A stretch of 64,000 bases of DNA from Rhodocollybia butyracea (lineage: Eukaryota > Basidiomycota > Agaricomycetes > Agaricales > Omphalotaceae), in assembly GCA_015501585.1 (NCBI GenBank), contig JADNRY010000150.1, forward strand, positions 62,001 through 126,000, given 5' to 3'. The position numbers and the translations under genes are program-made. How positions within the stretch are numbered: position 1 is the stretch's first letter; the number at the start of each line of letters is the position of its first letter. Shown piece by piece: positions 33,124-45,500 of this stretch. The notes below the pieces were generated by a model. It worked only from the letters and a program-made list of their open reading frames with translations. It ran no database searches and was not told where the DNA came from.

Positions 33124-33339
33124 TAGGGATGCATACTGCTTCGAAGATTCCTTTTCCCGTCTAATGCGGGAAATTTCTGCATCATAATCCTCAATGTCTC
33201 GCTTTATGTCTAGGAAAACCAAATTGACTTCATATGGTTGAACAGAAGCAGGGCCAGATTCTGTCCGCAATTTGTTGTATAGTCCGGGAGAATCCACAAC
33301 TACGCAAGGAATGAAGGTGTTTCTGCTACAGAAAGACAT
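33124..33339 (-). pseudogene. N-terminal part of the split F-box gene
   Basis: Minus-strand frame from MSFCSRNTFIPC to KESSKQYASL. It matches the pattern of the array genes: a Cys pair, then SGPASVQPYEV, then an acidic coiled coil (IKRDIEDYDAEISRIRREKE). The rest of the gene continues at 15976 on the same strand. The LINE entered between the coiled coil and the F-box. Confidence 0.75.
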
Positions 33340-34548
33340 CAGTGATAGTGTGATAGGCCTAGAGGTCACATGCGATCTCACTATGGGCGTCTAACGCTTT
33401 TATCTTCAACCATTGACTACAGGCTCGACCAGATCTTTTCCCATGGAGAACGAACCTTTCTTATGTACTGTGTACATTCTCCAAGTTGCTTTTTTCAAAA
33501 CTTCATCTGTGGATATAGTGGACTAGTACAATAGGACGTTTGTACTGGTAGTCTGTACGTTTTCTCTTCAATTCTTTCTGTTCAGAATCCCAATCTAATG
33601 TCGCATCTTTTACCAGGTAATTTTTGTTCTCTCATTCCATGTGCTCATTGATCTCAACGGTGTCCACTATACTTCCACCCTCATTATGCGGCTTTGTCCA
33701 CATTCAAGTGCTCGAACCACAGACCCTTGGTCTTTTCAAAAGTACAGAAGAACCGCTATTGGTGATGAAATTTAGTGGAGTTGTTGACTGGGATAGCTGG
33801 TATCGCTGGAGAAAAATTCCAAAGGACTTGCCAGCAGCACTCCTGATGAATTTTCCGATGTCTGTGTATCCTATACTTGCACACTGTCTCAAAGTCACAT
33901 TGCCAAGTGCTGGTTGCGAAAGCAGACCCGTTAATCTCAACGTTCGAAGTTGAGCTAAACTTTGTCCCTCTGACTAGCTGTATGTGTTTCCTCGTCCATT
34001 CCTAGCCTTATTGTACACTAATAGATATTGTTTACAAGCTTATCCAAACTTGCCCTCCTTCTCCCATTCCATGATATTCAAATGACCCTTGTCGGTCCCG
34101 GTGCCCAACGTCAACAACCAACCATCCTCCATCGCCATAAAATGCTTCTCTCCGCCCTCACCAATCTCCCCCTACTCTGCCCTCCTCGGACCTCAATGCG
34201 GTTTTTTCCACTATCTCCATCTATCTCAGCACAACCATGATGTGGGACCCAGCCACGTTCCACACCCCTGACGCCCTCATAGCCTGAAATGCGGGTCTAG
34301 CTTCCTACCGCGATTGGTTCCCCGTCATAAGCGCCGCTTTGTTCAGGCGGTCTCCCATTCACTTCCACCGAATACATGGGACAGTCGGCAGAGCATCGGA
34401 GGGATTGTATCTTGATGATGGTGGAAGCAAGTGGTAACAAACTACCGAACTACCTGAAGATCTCGCCGTCAATCATCCAATCGAGATTAATCTATTTCGC
34501 TGTCCTGGGCGGAGAGCGATTCCAATGTTCAGATTACCGAGTTTGTTT
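33340..34548. other. Region without a recognised gene
   Basis: Likely promoter of the split F-box gene at the left. The plus frame 33624-33953 (109 codons) and the opposite frame 33704-33940 show no motif. 34050-34540 can be read as a broken plus-strand protein with stops in every frame; family not recognised. Confidence 0.4.
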
Positions 34549-34921
34549 CATCAGGAAAAGGTGTTTTTGCCTAGGTGACCCCAGAGTGGCCTAAAGCAAA
34601 CTAGGTGACCTATGAATCCTATGGCATCCTAGGAATTTGGGCTCGTCCCTTGCCAGTCAAGGCTCTTGAGGATTCCCTAGGGTATCCTAGGCAAACCCAG
34701 GGCAAGCCTAGGTTTCCCCAGGTTTGCCCAGGTGTTCCCCAGGTGTTCCCCAGGAGCACCTGGGCAAACCTGGGCAAACCTAGGCTTGCCTAGGGAATCC
34801 TCAAGAGCCTTGACTGGCAAGGGACGAGCCCAAATTCCTAGGATGCCATAGGATTCATAGGTGACCTAGTTTGCTTTAGGTCACTCTGGGGTCACCTAGG
34901 CAAAAACGGCTTTTCCTGATG
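34549..34921. mobile_element. Fold-back (hairpin) miniature element
   Basis: 373 bp, almost entirely one inverted repeat: the left end catcaggaaaag and right end cttttcctgatg begin arms of about 170 bases that pair nearly perfectly to a short centre near 34740. The arms are rich in CCTAGG and CCCAGG units. No coding frame. A clear target duplication was not found. It interrupts unrecognised sequence. Confidence 0.85.
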
Positions 34922-37318
34922 TTGATAATTTTATGGTGGTGGTGCATGAGACTTCAGGCCCAGGTGGTGGGAGGAAGGGAGTTAACTAGCGGTGAGCTGG
35001 ACGGTGGAACGAAAGGCTTGTCCTTGGTGACGGTGAAGTAAGAAGGATTGGTCCAAGCGAGGACCGGTGGGGTCTTCCAGTCGGGTCCAATGTAGAAGTA
35101 GCAGTAAATATCACTTTGAAGGTATTAAACCTAAGAAGTAGGCTAGAGTAGATAGAAATAATAACACAATGAGCTTAACACTTAGCTTGGCACTTGTTGC
35201 ACTCGCTGGCAACGTCGTAATCACACAATATAAGAGTCACAGAGTATAAGGCATCGATTGGGAGAAGGGAGAAGAGAGAGAGGGAATTAATTGATAAATC
35301 TACAAGTATGTAAAGGTACATAAATGTGGCTGGATAGCGATGTTGTGGGCCAGAATTCCAAAAATAATAAAAACCAAAAAAGGAAAGAGGAGAAAAGAGA
35401 AAGAAAGAAAGAAAGGAATTTCTCACTCTCAATCTCAATGAAAATTACTCTGTGCTGTTGTCAAAGCTCTCGCAAGATGATCCTGGTGTTCATATAGCAT
35501 TTGGATGTCATCGGCATTGCCGAGATGATACCACCAAGAAAATCGCAAGATTTTCCTTTTTTGAATTTTTTTTGCCGTAACTTTCGGGAAATCTCGTGAA
35601 TATTAGGTGACTCATCTGGATAGCGATCCCGAAAACGGAAATTGTCGTGACGAAATCAGTCAATAGATAAGATAAGATGTTAGTATGAAGCCGCCCACTC
35701 AACGTTAAGAGACGAAGAACAATAAATAAGTCGTTATACTCTGCATTGTATACGTAGTTCATCTACTAAGTACACTGGATACATTAGAAAGTCTAAGTAC
35801 TACTAGTATACCTCTCCAAAAGGCTCGGATCTCCTGTTTCAGAAGGCTGCTGTTTAAATCAACCCTCTCTTTAGGCATCTTGAATCTTGAGCCTTTTGAG
35901 TGTCCAGGTGTCCCTACTATTGAAGTATCCAGGCTCTGAATCATCTTACATATCAATATTGCCATACTTATCAAGTTCTGTAAGTAATTACAAGAGAACA
36001 AGCTAGGATTTCAACCCCTTGCTCAACTATGGTAGTAGGGATGTAGTGTAAACTCGTATGGTCTCATTTTATAAAGAGCCATGCATGAATCTTGGTGGTA
36101 CATGGATGCGATGTTGGCACAAAAAACAAGACTTTTTTTTTGTGCCAACATCACCATGTACCACAGATTGGTCACAGTCTACAGATACCCATCTTCCATG
36201 TTACTGTGGAAGCTTATAGCTCCCGCTACCTTTCTCATAATGGTTGCGGACAGAAAGGATTTATTGGACACTTTATTATTTTCTGGGAGGTGCGTGGATT
36301 GATCCTGGGTACCGCACTGAGCGTCTGTGGTGGGAATAACATTCCTACTATGGATGTATGACTAATTATTTGCTATCCTATTCGCTATTTGCCCACAGCA
36401 TAGGTATCCACCCATAAATGTAGCCGAGTTCCTAAGCTAATAAAATAGTGAAACTCGTGCGGAGAGATTGGATAAGGGAACTGAACAGTCCGGTCGAAGG
36501 AGAAATACCTTTAGCCTTCCGGATTTCCGATGGGAAAGACAGAGCAGTGCAGGATACACACATGACTAGAAAACAGAGCCTCCCACCTAGCTCAGTCAGT
36601 GAGGACAGAATGGAGCGACCAATTCCAAGCGTCACGGCTCAGGTGTGCTTCGACGACTGTTGTCTACACCCTAGGAGGTACGGAGAAGTTTCGGGATAAG
36701 GAGAGGAATAATGGATAAAAGATAAATGGTAAGATCAAACAATGATGGAATAAAACATGTGAGATAATAAACACTCAATTCTGAAATACTGAATATTTGT
36801 ACGGCCTAGTGGTTTGGGCTGACGCAAGAGTAGGTGCAATGCGCCCTTGGGATACAATCCTGGAGAGAGGGGAGTGCGGGATGGCTGGAACGATGTAGGA
36901 GAAGTGGGAGGGACGAATACCCGGTATGTCCGGCAGTCCGATCAAATTAATGATTTGCGATCAACATATAACGTCGGAGTAGCATCGGAATAGTGCTGGG
37001 CATGTAGGCGTACCTGTGACAACATCCTAGAAACATAAGGGAGTGGGGAAATAATAGCTCGAAGCCGTAAGTGTAACACAAGCACAATAATAAAGAGAAC
37101 AAGAGGTGAATAGGGCAAGTGTAGTAAGGGACAAGTAAATAGTAAGTAGTAGTAAGTAATAGAAGTGAGACAAAATAGACTGTAGGTAAAGAGTGATTTA
37201 ATAATGGGGAATGAAGCGATACAGTATAAACTAGCATATGAGTGAACATCAAAGTAAACTAATAGTAAATGTAACAAGTGGAGTACTAGCTACCGCTAGG
37301 GCAGCTAGCACTACCACA
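34922..37318. other. Region without a recognised intact gene
   Basis: Minus-strand pieces could be exon ends: WKTPPVLAWTNPSYFTVTKD (about 35090-35030) and CDYDVASECNKCQAKC with a stop (about 35222-35172). Neither could be extended into a gene. AT-rich, low-complexity sequence dominates 36700-37270. Confidence 0.35.
36095..36164. repeat. Perfect small inverted repeat
   Basis: Arms GTGGTACATGG (36095-36105) with CCATGTACCAC (36154-36164) continue, after a 4-base bulge, as GATGTTGGCAC with GTGCCAACATC, and then A-run with T-run. A remnant of a fold-back element or a structured RNA site. Confidence 0.75.
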
Positions 37319-37800
37319 ACGGATGTGGTCATGCGCTCGGATCGTGTTCCTTCCTGGTCTCGTCGTACAAGCCTTCGGCGATTGCAGCTGCTTCCCGTAC
37401 GTCTTTCTATTCTTATTTTCCGTTTACTGTGAAGTTAAACATAGTCCTACACAGCCGCGGCTACTCCAGCTGTCAACACTAACTCGGATAGCTCTGGCTC
37501 GGCTGCCACTTCCAACAACGCATCCGGATTCAGCCCTACTCATGGTACCCAGTTCACGGCTGGCCCCTGCTCAGTAAAGAACGAATGTCTATCTGGATGC
37601 TGCGTCTGCGTCCTCGAAGCTTTGCAGCGACATGTGGTCAAGCTCACGGCGCAGCTGACTGCCCTGGTGGAGTTGTCCTTCCCAATTTGGATGCGCGAGG
37701 AGAATTGTTCTACGAATTGAGTGTATTTGTACGTTAGCTCCCTATTGAAAGAAAACGGCTTTTTTTTCAACTTTTATGCGTGTGATCTTGTGAAGCAAGC
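37319..37800 (+). pseudogene. Truncated BAS2-like gene copy
   Basis: Starts in the middle of the first cysteine module (GCGH), keeps the donor cccgtacgtc, the next acceptor (cacag at about 37454) and the last exon up to SGCC. Then extra bases shift the frame (the CVASSKLCG region is scrambled) and the stop codon is lost. The signal peptide and first module are missing. The 3' untranslated sequence to about 37800 matches that of the 4972-6123 gene, so this is a degraded duplicate of that locus. Confidence 0.75.
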
Positions 37801-37999
37801 GAGATTCGAAATCGAAAGGGAGATTTCTAGCCAACTCATGCTCGATCTGGGATGAGAAACTCAGAATCCTAAGGTTGAAAACGGAATTCCCTAAAATGCG
37901 CTCAAGGAGTGAAACGTCAACTGAATCGACAATATTAAGCCGACACTTCACAGGCGAAAAGCAGAACACTCGTTAGCGTTCCAACCTCTGACAGATTCA

Positions 38000-38300
38000 A
38001 GCAACAACCCTTTGCAAGCCGAGGTTGACCTGGGCATCCCCCAATTACATCCTCCGGCAGTCTCCAAGCTTTCGACGTTGGATTGCCAAAGCAACTTTCA
38101 AAAGAAAGAAGGGAAATCTGATGCGAACACTCGGATGTAAGAGCGGAAAGAGCGCGGCTCAAAAGGGCCTTTGAAGAAGCGTGCTGCCAGCCAGCTCGGG
38201 GGAGGTCATGGGAGGAGAGGGAAGATAACAGGATGGAGGGGCGTTTGAATCGGGATGACAAGGGAGTACTTCGCATGGCATTTTTCACCTGCTAAAAAAT
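38000..38300. repeat. Spacer repeat R1, copy 2
   Basis: Diverged copy of the sequence at 6270-6480 and 51280-51580, lying between a BAS2-like pseudogene and an HNH gene fragment. Confidence 0.55.
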
Positions 38301-38394
38301 TTACACTGTTCTCTAATTAGTATGGAATACATGAAGATCGTACTTGTTGGGATAAACAATCAGTGAACCAAGATATGCACGGCAAATGGAGACA

Positions 38395-38760
38395 GCAAGT
38401 TAAGCATGCATCGATAGCCGTCTCGCTCTACTATAGGGCCTACAATATCATGGTGTGAAGTTGGCCAACTACCAGCAGATTCTGTTGCGGCACCGCTGTC
38501 TGTTAGTCGGTTCCTAAAGCCTGTATTATGTGTACTAGCATGTCCTGCAGAGAGTCAAAGGACGGGATAATGATTAGATGAATGCGCAGGGGTTTGTTTT
38601 CTGGTCTGACTAAAATAGAATCAAACATGTGCATGAATTACCGTGACGCGAAGACCTTTGAAACATTGCAAAAGAACAAGCGAATATCAAGCGGTCACGA
38701 AGCTCCTGCCCAACTTCATATATCACCGGTTACATTCAGTCTGACTTGAAAAGCGCTTCT
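38395..38760 (-). pseudogene. Fragment of an HNH-domain gene
   Basis: On the minus strand it matches the end of exon 1 (ELRDRLIF), exon 2 and the start of exon 3 (RDGYRCML) of the intact gene at 51769-53059. It has an in-frame stop in exon 2 (NRLTDS context) and a direct jump from the start of exon 3 to the 3' flank. The coding part corresponding to about 51705-52432 is deleted. Confidence 0.7.
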
Positions 38761-39569
38761 CGCCAACTGACCACAAAAACTCAAATACTCAAGTTCTGCT
38801 TGTGTGAATAAACTGGTCAAATGAAAAACGGGTCGACGTTACGCCGGTGGCACATTAATAGTGGTGGTCAGACCGATTCAAAAGTGGATTCAAAAGTAGG
38901 TTCAGGAGGCTCCCAGATTGGAGGCATAAGAGAACCTACTGAGCGCAAACGAGGCGAATGGACTCGGAAAGAGAATGTGTCAATGTCAGAATTGGACTGG
39001 GATCGGCAAACTGGAAAACTTTAACATGCGGCTAAATATCTTTGCCCCGTCCAACCCCCCAGCTATGAGAACAACTGACCCCGACGTCTTCACAAGAGTC
39101 TCCAAACCATCCTGCATTGAGCCCAAACCTATTTGTTTGTTTGGCAGGGGTGGGACGCATAGCACATACCGGGCCTGAACTCGAAGTCGGATGCTATATG
39201 CAAACTTTTGCACTCAGATTCACGCATTCATATGTAGCATTTTTGTTAGCGGTAACTCTTTCAAGGACCGAGCTATTGGTAGAATATACCAACAACTCGG
39301 TTTGAGAGATCACTGGGCGCTCGCCGTCATGCGCGTTGTAGTCAGTTATGCGTTGTACTTATCCTTCGGAGGAGTCGGGACGTAGTCACTATGTACACCA
39401 GTGACCCTTATATGTTTGCAGAAACTACATCACATTTTACCGTACAAGATCACTGACAAGACTACTTTCAGTATATATATTTACTATGATCACATTTTTC
39501 AAATTGCTTATACAAATCCCACAGCTTCTTCCAATGCACTACTGATAGCCTCTCCATGGCGTCCAACTT
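38761..39569. other. Region without a recognised gene
   Basis: Small frames on both strands (38821-39024 plus, 39213-38986 minus) have no recognised motif. The right end is the 3' flank of the protease-inhibitor gene. Confidence 0.4.
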
Positions 39570-42500
39570 TCAAGCGCGCCTCATCTGGAACAATTGATAA
39601 GGGAAGGCCTGGGGGGGAAGAGACGGTGCGGTTCTGAGAGGCTCAACAATGATCTGAAAGAAGAAAAGTCGTCAACACATGGAAGAATTCGAGTTGATGA
39701 AAACTCAGGCTTACATGCCCCGGTTCTTCAGAATCAATGTTATCTGCCGTCCAGGCCAATTTGGATGGGTCAGCCACTTGAATCCTTAAAAAAATACCGG
39801 TTAATATACAATTATAGGTCCAGTTGAAAATGCAGCCTACACATATAGGTCCGGTCCTTGATATTGGAAAGATGTGATTTCCCACTCATTACTTTGACTC
39901 TCATCAACGGTCGCAATGACTCTGTGATGATCTTGAGCACCAGTATACCTGTAACCATCCAAGATGGAGAGTAGGTAAGTACCGCTGTCTGTGCGAGTGA
40001 CTTGCCACTGGAAGAGGTGTTGGATAATAAAATAGAACACGATATTACCACTCGGGATAATATATAGCACAATGGCAGAATAGAGTGAAAAGCACAATAT
40101 ATTCCGTTTGCCCCCTACAGCACTGAGAGAGGGGCAATCGGATGAGGTAGCGTATATCTAGCTACTGCTTATATACTGGTAATGGGGGTGATAGGAAATA
40201 AGTACGTGTAAGTACGTGTCAATAATGAGTGTGAGATAACTATGAGCTTGATCAATCATAACAATGATACTGATATCTTGTGATATCCAACAAGAGGATG
40301 TGTATGAGGTGACTGAGTACTAGCCCCGAATACGGCCTGTATAATTTGGAGTCAGGGTAGTGAGTTTGGAGTCACGATGGTGAGTCTTGAGTATATTTGA
40401 TTTGCGTTTGCGTCAAAACTTTCGAGTTTGAGTCAGTTGAGTCAAAAAGATTTGAGTATGAGTCTATTTGATTTGAGTATGAGTTAACTCAATTGGCGTA
40501 TGAGTTTACTTGATTGGAGTCTGAGTAAAAATGGTATTCTATCAAGTAGAGTGTAGCTTTATGGACATATATAGTGCTATATGGCAGGTCAGAATCCAGT
40601 ACTCAGCTATGCGCTGATAACTCTTCACTTTTTTGCTAATATTATGGGCCACTTTTTAAGCTTACTACAGTGACTCCCAGTATTTCGATGGGAACCAGGC
40701 CGCCGTGTGGTGGCACTGCAAATACATTACTGTGCACAGCTGTGCCTAGGTGTGTCAGAACAAATTCTATGCGTCGGCGCGATTGAGTTCACACTGCCAC
40801 AGTAGAGCATCTGAGCATCTGCGGCACACAGATTGCGCGGCATGTTTGGTGCGGGCCCGGCTGTTCCTCGATGGTACCACCCTGGTTCTTCCTTCCTTCC
40901 GGCCTAGCTTTCCGCTCAAGCGCATCGATAAATTTGCAAAATATTTTGATGGGTTTTGAAAACAGCATATAAGGTCCGGATTTGCGCTTTTTTGCGCTTT
41001 TTACCCCCGCTCCCAAAAAAAACCTGTAGCCTAGTAGTATACAGTTACCATTATGAGTTGGTTTGTAAGTCGCCAAGCAAAGAAATACAGTTAAAGTAAT
41101 AATGTAATTACCAGACTCAGCTCCGCAAGTACATTGCCAATGCAATTTACCCCAACAATCCAGAGGCACATTCGGCACCTCCTGTGCCGCCTCCTGCCAC
41201 TGCCTTTGACACACTTCCACTGTTCAACGAGAACGGTATGTTTTTGAAATGTGTAGTGTGAATCATAGGTTAATATTGTTATAATAGGTATACAAATCGG
41301 CTTTCAACGGGTCCCTCACAATGCTACCGCACAGTTGAACATGCCGCCTGCTTTGGGTACCTTGGCTGGACCTCCAAAAATTGCTACAAGCACTTCATGG
41401 CCTCCCACTGCTCCAGTTGTCACCGCTCCCCAACCTCGAAACTGGACAGAAATCCCATCCTTTGATCTCACCAACCCTGCTTTGCAAACTTCGTTCATTC
41501 CACTAGATCCTCAACCCCCTTCAGAAACCCAGTTGGATCAAGGTGTGATTGCTACCTCGTTGGAGAATCTAAATGGTGGGGAGTGGGACCCTGGGTTAAT
41601 GGGCGCTTTTGGATGGATCTGAATTACACAGAGCTTCTTGACACCAAGTGGGTTGCAGTGCACTGGCTACCAAAGGAAACTCTTCATATAATGGCAAAGG
41701 TTCTATCCACTCTCCTGACATTGCAGGGGGAAAAGTCCGTAACAAAAAATGTCTGGGTGTTTTATGCTGCACCAATGAAGACTGCAACTACATCGGCCGA
41801 CTCAAGTGACACCTGGAGGCCTTCAAAAGCAACTTGACGACCAGTGTCCATCCTGCTCTTCTGCGCTCAGTCATGAGACTTGTGCATCACGATCCTACAT
41901 TATTCAGTGGGGACAAGTTGGGAATGACATATCCACTTCACAGTACCGTTACATAAAGGGATTTGCTCATACTCACAGCCGCATTCCAAATGTTGCCGCA
42001 CTACCTCTGCTGAAGATAAACGGTTCACATCCACATACTCAAATCGCCCTAAGGTAACACCTACACAGCTCATGGTTGGTCCTGCTGCTCCAGAAGGATT
42101 TGGGCCTGGAGCTGCCGAGTTGGGTCAGAAGTTTGCCAGTCAAGCGTACACAGGTTACCGCTTGCGTCAGGAGAAGAAGAAAAATGGTAATGGTCCAACT
42201 AGTGCATTTGGGACCTTTGAAAAACTGCAGCAGTGGAAGCAGAAACACCCTGATGCTACCTGCAAGGATTTGTCAGCAATGACATTGTTTGTATTACATT
42301 GCAGACGGACTGGATGAGGCAGCAGCTGATGCCTGATATGTCAGGGGTTTCCGAGCCACTGGGTGGATTGCTTACGGATGCTGCCCATAAATACTGGGAT
42401 GATCCTAATGGCCGCCTGATTGTCACCTCGATCTACTCTCCCCTCATTCAAAAATGGGTTCCGGTTCTTTTTTCCTATGCCAATGGTTCCACTGCTGCTC

Positions 42501-45500
42501 ATTATGAGTACCACTTCTTGATCCTTATTGAAAGCATTGCTGAGGTGGCAGCTGAGAGAGGCATCTCCATCAAGTGATGAACATCTGGTTGGGGTCAGTT
42601 TTTCTGAAATCTGTATATGACCCCTTTCAGTGACTGATTGAATCTTCAGGTTGTTGACTTCAGTGATCCAGAGCAGATTGGCTTTCAAGATGCTTATTGT
42701 ACCTATTTCCTCGCCCAACCTAATGATCCCCGCTTGGAAGAACAGCTGAGAGCTGCTGCGAAAAAGTTGCTGAAAGGCTGTCTCTATCACTATCTCAAAG
42801 CTGTTGAGCGGATTGCAAAGATGTCAACAATGGTTGATCCAAACACCAAATCAGAATTTCGAGCGCTTGCTGCATCTCTTCCCAAGCTCCAAACTCTTGC
42901 CGAGTTTCATGATGCAGTACTACAAATCCGACAGAAATGGCCCCGCGCATCCAGTTGGTTGAACTGGTGGCTCAACATAGATCATGCAGCAATGTTGTTT
43001 GAGTGTATGCGTGCAATGCCATCACACCTTGCTTCCAAGCTTCCAGAAACCACTAATCCAGAAGAGGCTATACATGCTACTATCCACCGTGCAGTTGGTA
43101 AAAACCATCCTTTTTTTGCCGGCTTGGATGGACTGTTGGTTGTTATCAAATGGTACGACAGCAAGTACAGAATGCTCAGTGTATATCTCCTTTCCATCAA
43201 TTTTTATCCTTTGGTTGACGTTTCTGCTGCAGTGGGAATCAAAAATCATTACGGAAAGTCTGGTCAAGAAGTGCGAAAGGCTCTGAAAGCAAAATTTGGA
43301 ACAACACACCCTAGCCGTAATATCCTAAGGCAAAGGCAAGGGAGCGGCGCAAAGGCGTAATGAAGGAAACCCCCCATACAGGCCAAGGAAGACTATTTCT
43401 CGCCTACGTCGCTCTAAAAAAACCCATTATCTCCCCTCTCAGAAAACGGAACCATCTGGCAAAATCTTCCACACATCATCGCAGTTCACATCAGCTCGTC
43501 AATTCTGAGTCAAGCACTGACTCTACTTATCTCCTGAATCTCACACACACTCAGACTCATCCACATCTCTTGACTCCGCGTCTGTCAATGATTCAGGTTC
43601 AGATGCACCTCCTAATCCTTCAAAGAGCAGAGTACCCTGATAGGGGCGCGGCAGAAGCTAAGCACATGTCACCTTCTAAACTGAATGCTAAGTCAGCTGA
43701 AAGCCAGTTCCATGCTATACAACTATCGACCATGCATGAGCTTCCTGGCCCGGCATGGACTAATAATTCCTGTTGGCTAGATTCTTCCATGGAGGCTCTT
43801 TTCTGTCCAATGGCCTTTTATGGTAGTTTGGCAGAGTTCAAATCCATTATCACTACTGCCGAAGAAGATCCATCTTCACCAAGTCCTCTATACTGCTTGT
43901 ATCTCGCATTTCAGTTCCGTATGGCAGAAGGAATCAATAAATTCCAGCGCCCTAGCCTTGGCCCTGTTTCTCCCTTCCGGCAGCCTGCAGAAAGAAATCA
44001 CTAACATCCGGGATGCCTTCTGTAAAGTTCTCCATGAAACCCACACTGTAGAGGGAAAAGTCGGAGCATATCAGATGCCTTTGGTAAATCAAAAAAAAAA
44101 TGCCCTAGTCAATTTTGTGATAACATTTTTCTGTCAGGGATGCTTGACAATCTTCTTCCAAACAACTCACCAGCTTGTGACTTTTTCAAACCACACAGTT
44201 TGCAGTTCTGGAAATGTATGCATGAGGGGACCGGAATGCAGCACTGTCTTATTACCCCTCATATAAAACCAATTGGTTGGTCTCCATTAGACGACAGTGG
44301 ATCAGTATCATGGGAAGATCCAAAGTTGGTTCTCTTTCCTATGTCAACCCAGTCTAGCTATTACAGTGAAGGAAGACTCTGGTTGCTGGAGAAAAGAAAC
44401 AGAGAAAGATGAGATTGTTGGAGTTTGTCCAGGAAGCTCCAAGTCATTGAGCTCTTAACGGAGATTCCAGTAATCCTAATCATCACACCAGATGTCACAG
44501 TAGGCAAGTATCCATTAAATTTCCTCTTTGCAAATGTCTCATATCCAGCAGAAAACATACTGGGATTTTCCCATGCAACTTTGCCCGGATCAGAAGCTGC
44601 AGCAAAAAAGGAGTTGTTTATGAGCTAGTCTCACGTATCTTCTTTGGCCATCAGCACTACACTACCCATATGGCAATTCCACTACTTCAAAAGCCAAGGC
44701 CGTTTTTATACATGATGGGATGATGTTCCAAGGATATCTCAGCATTCAAAAGGCAAGGTTGCAGATTTGCTTGCTGGAGCTCATCCTCCCTGTGCATCCG
44801 GATTTACAACCTTTTCGGCTATCTACAAGCTCAAAGGGGGGGTTGATGCTCAGCAGAAGTTTCGAGTACAACAACAGGTTGAGATCAAAAACACACTTGA
44901 CATCAACATAGAAAACCAACCTATTCCAGCTCTTGATTCTCCTAATTGGATTCCATGCTCCACCTCCTCAAAACGTTCCCGGGAGTACAACTTTACCTCG
45001 TCTGGTGTACCTACCAAACTCTTTGTTGATGCCCCCTTTCCTACACTGGATGGACCAAGTGGGGACGACTTTCAACTTGGTGATCCAACATATCTCTCAG
45101 ATGACTCAGAGTCCATCACTCACCTCCTTTTGAGTACACTAGAAAATGAGTTCACATCCCCTGCCCCAGTCATATCCACCGACAGTAACCTCAGCATCTC
45201 AAGCTCTCCTCTACCATCTTCACCTCATCATATACTCTGCAGATGTGGTGTTGAATCAAATGGATATAGAGAGAGCATTGAACAGATGACTGTTCAATGC
45301 GCAATCTGCAAAAATTACACCCACACAGGTTGCATCACCATGCGTTTCAATGGCCAAATTCCGAAGCATTTTGAATGTGATGACTGCAGATTTCCTGAAG
45401 TCCAACATGTTCTTAGGGATGGCTTTGCACACTTCAGAAATACCCTACCAGGCCTACGAAAGCAGAAGCTAGCTAGCATTGCAAACCGTCTGTTGTGAGT

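Noticed and set aside
36942..37277. Minus-strand membrane protein (two overlapping frames of about 100 codons)
   Set aside because: The hydrophobic look comes from AT-rich low-complexity sequence, and two frames look equally membrane-like.
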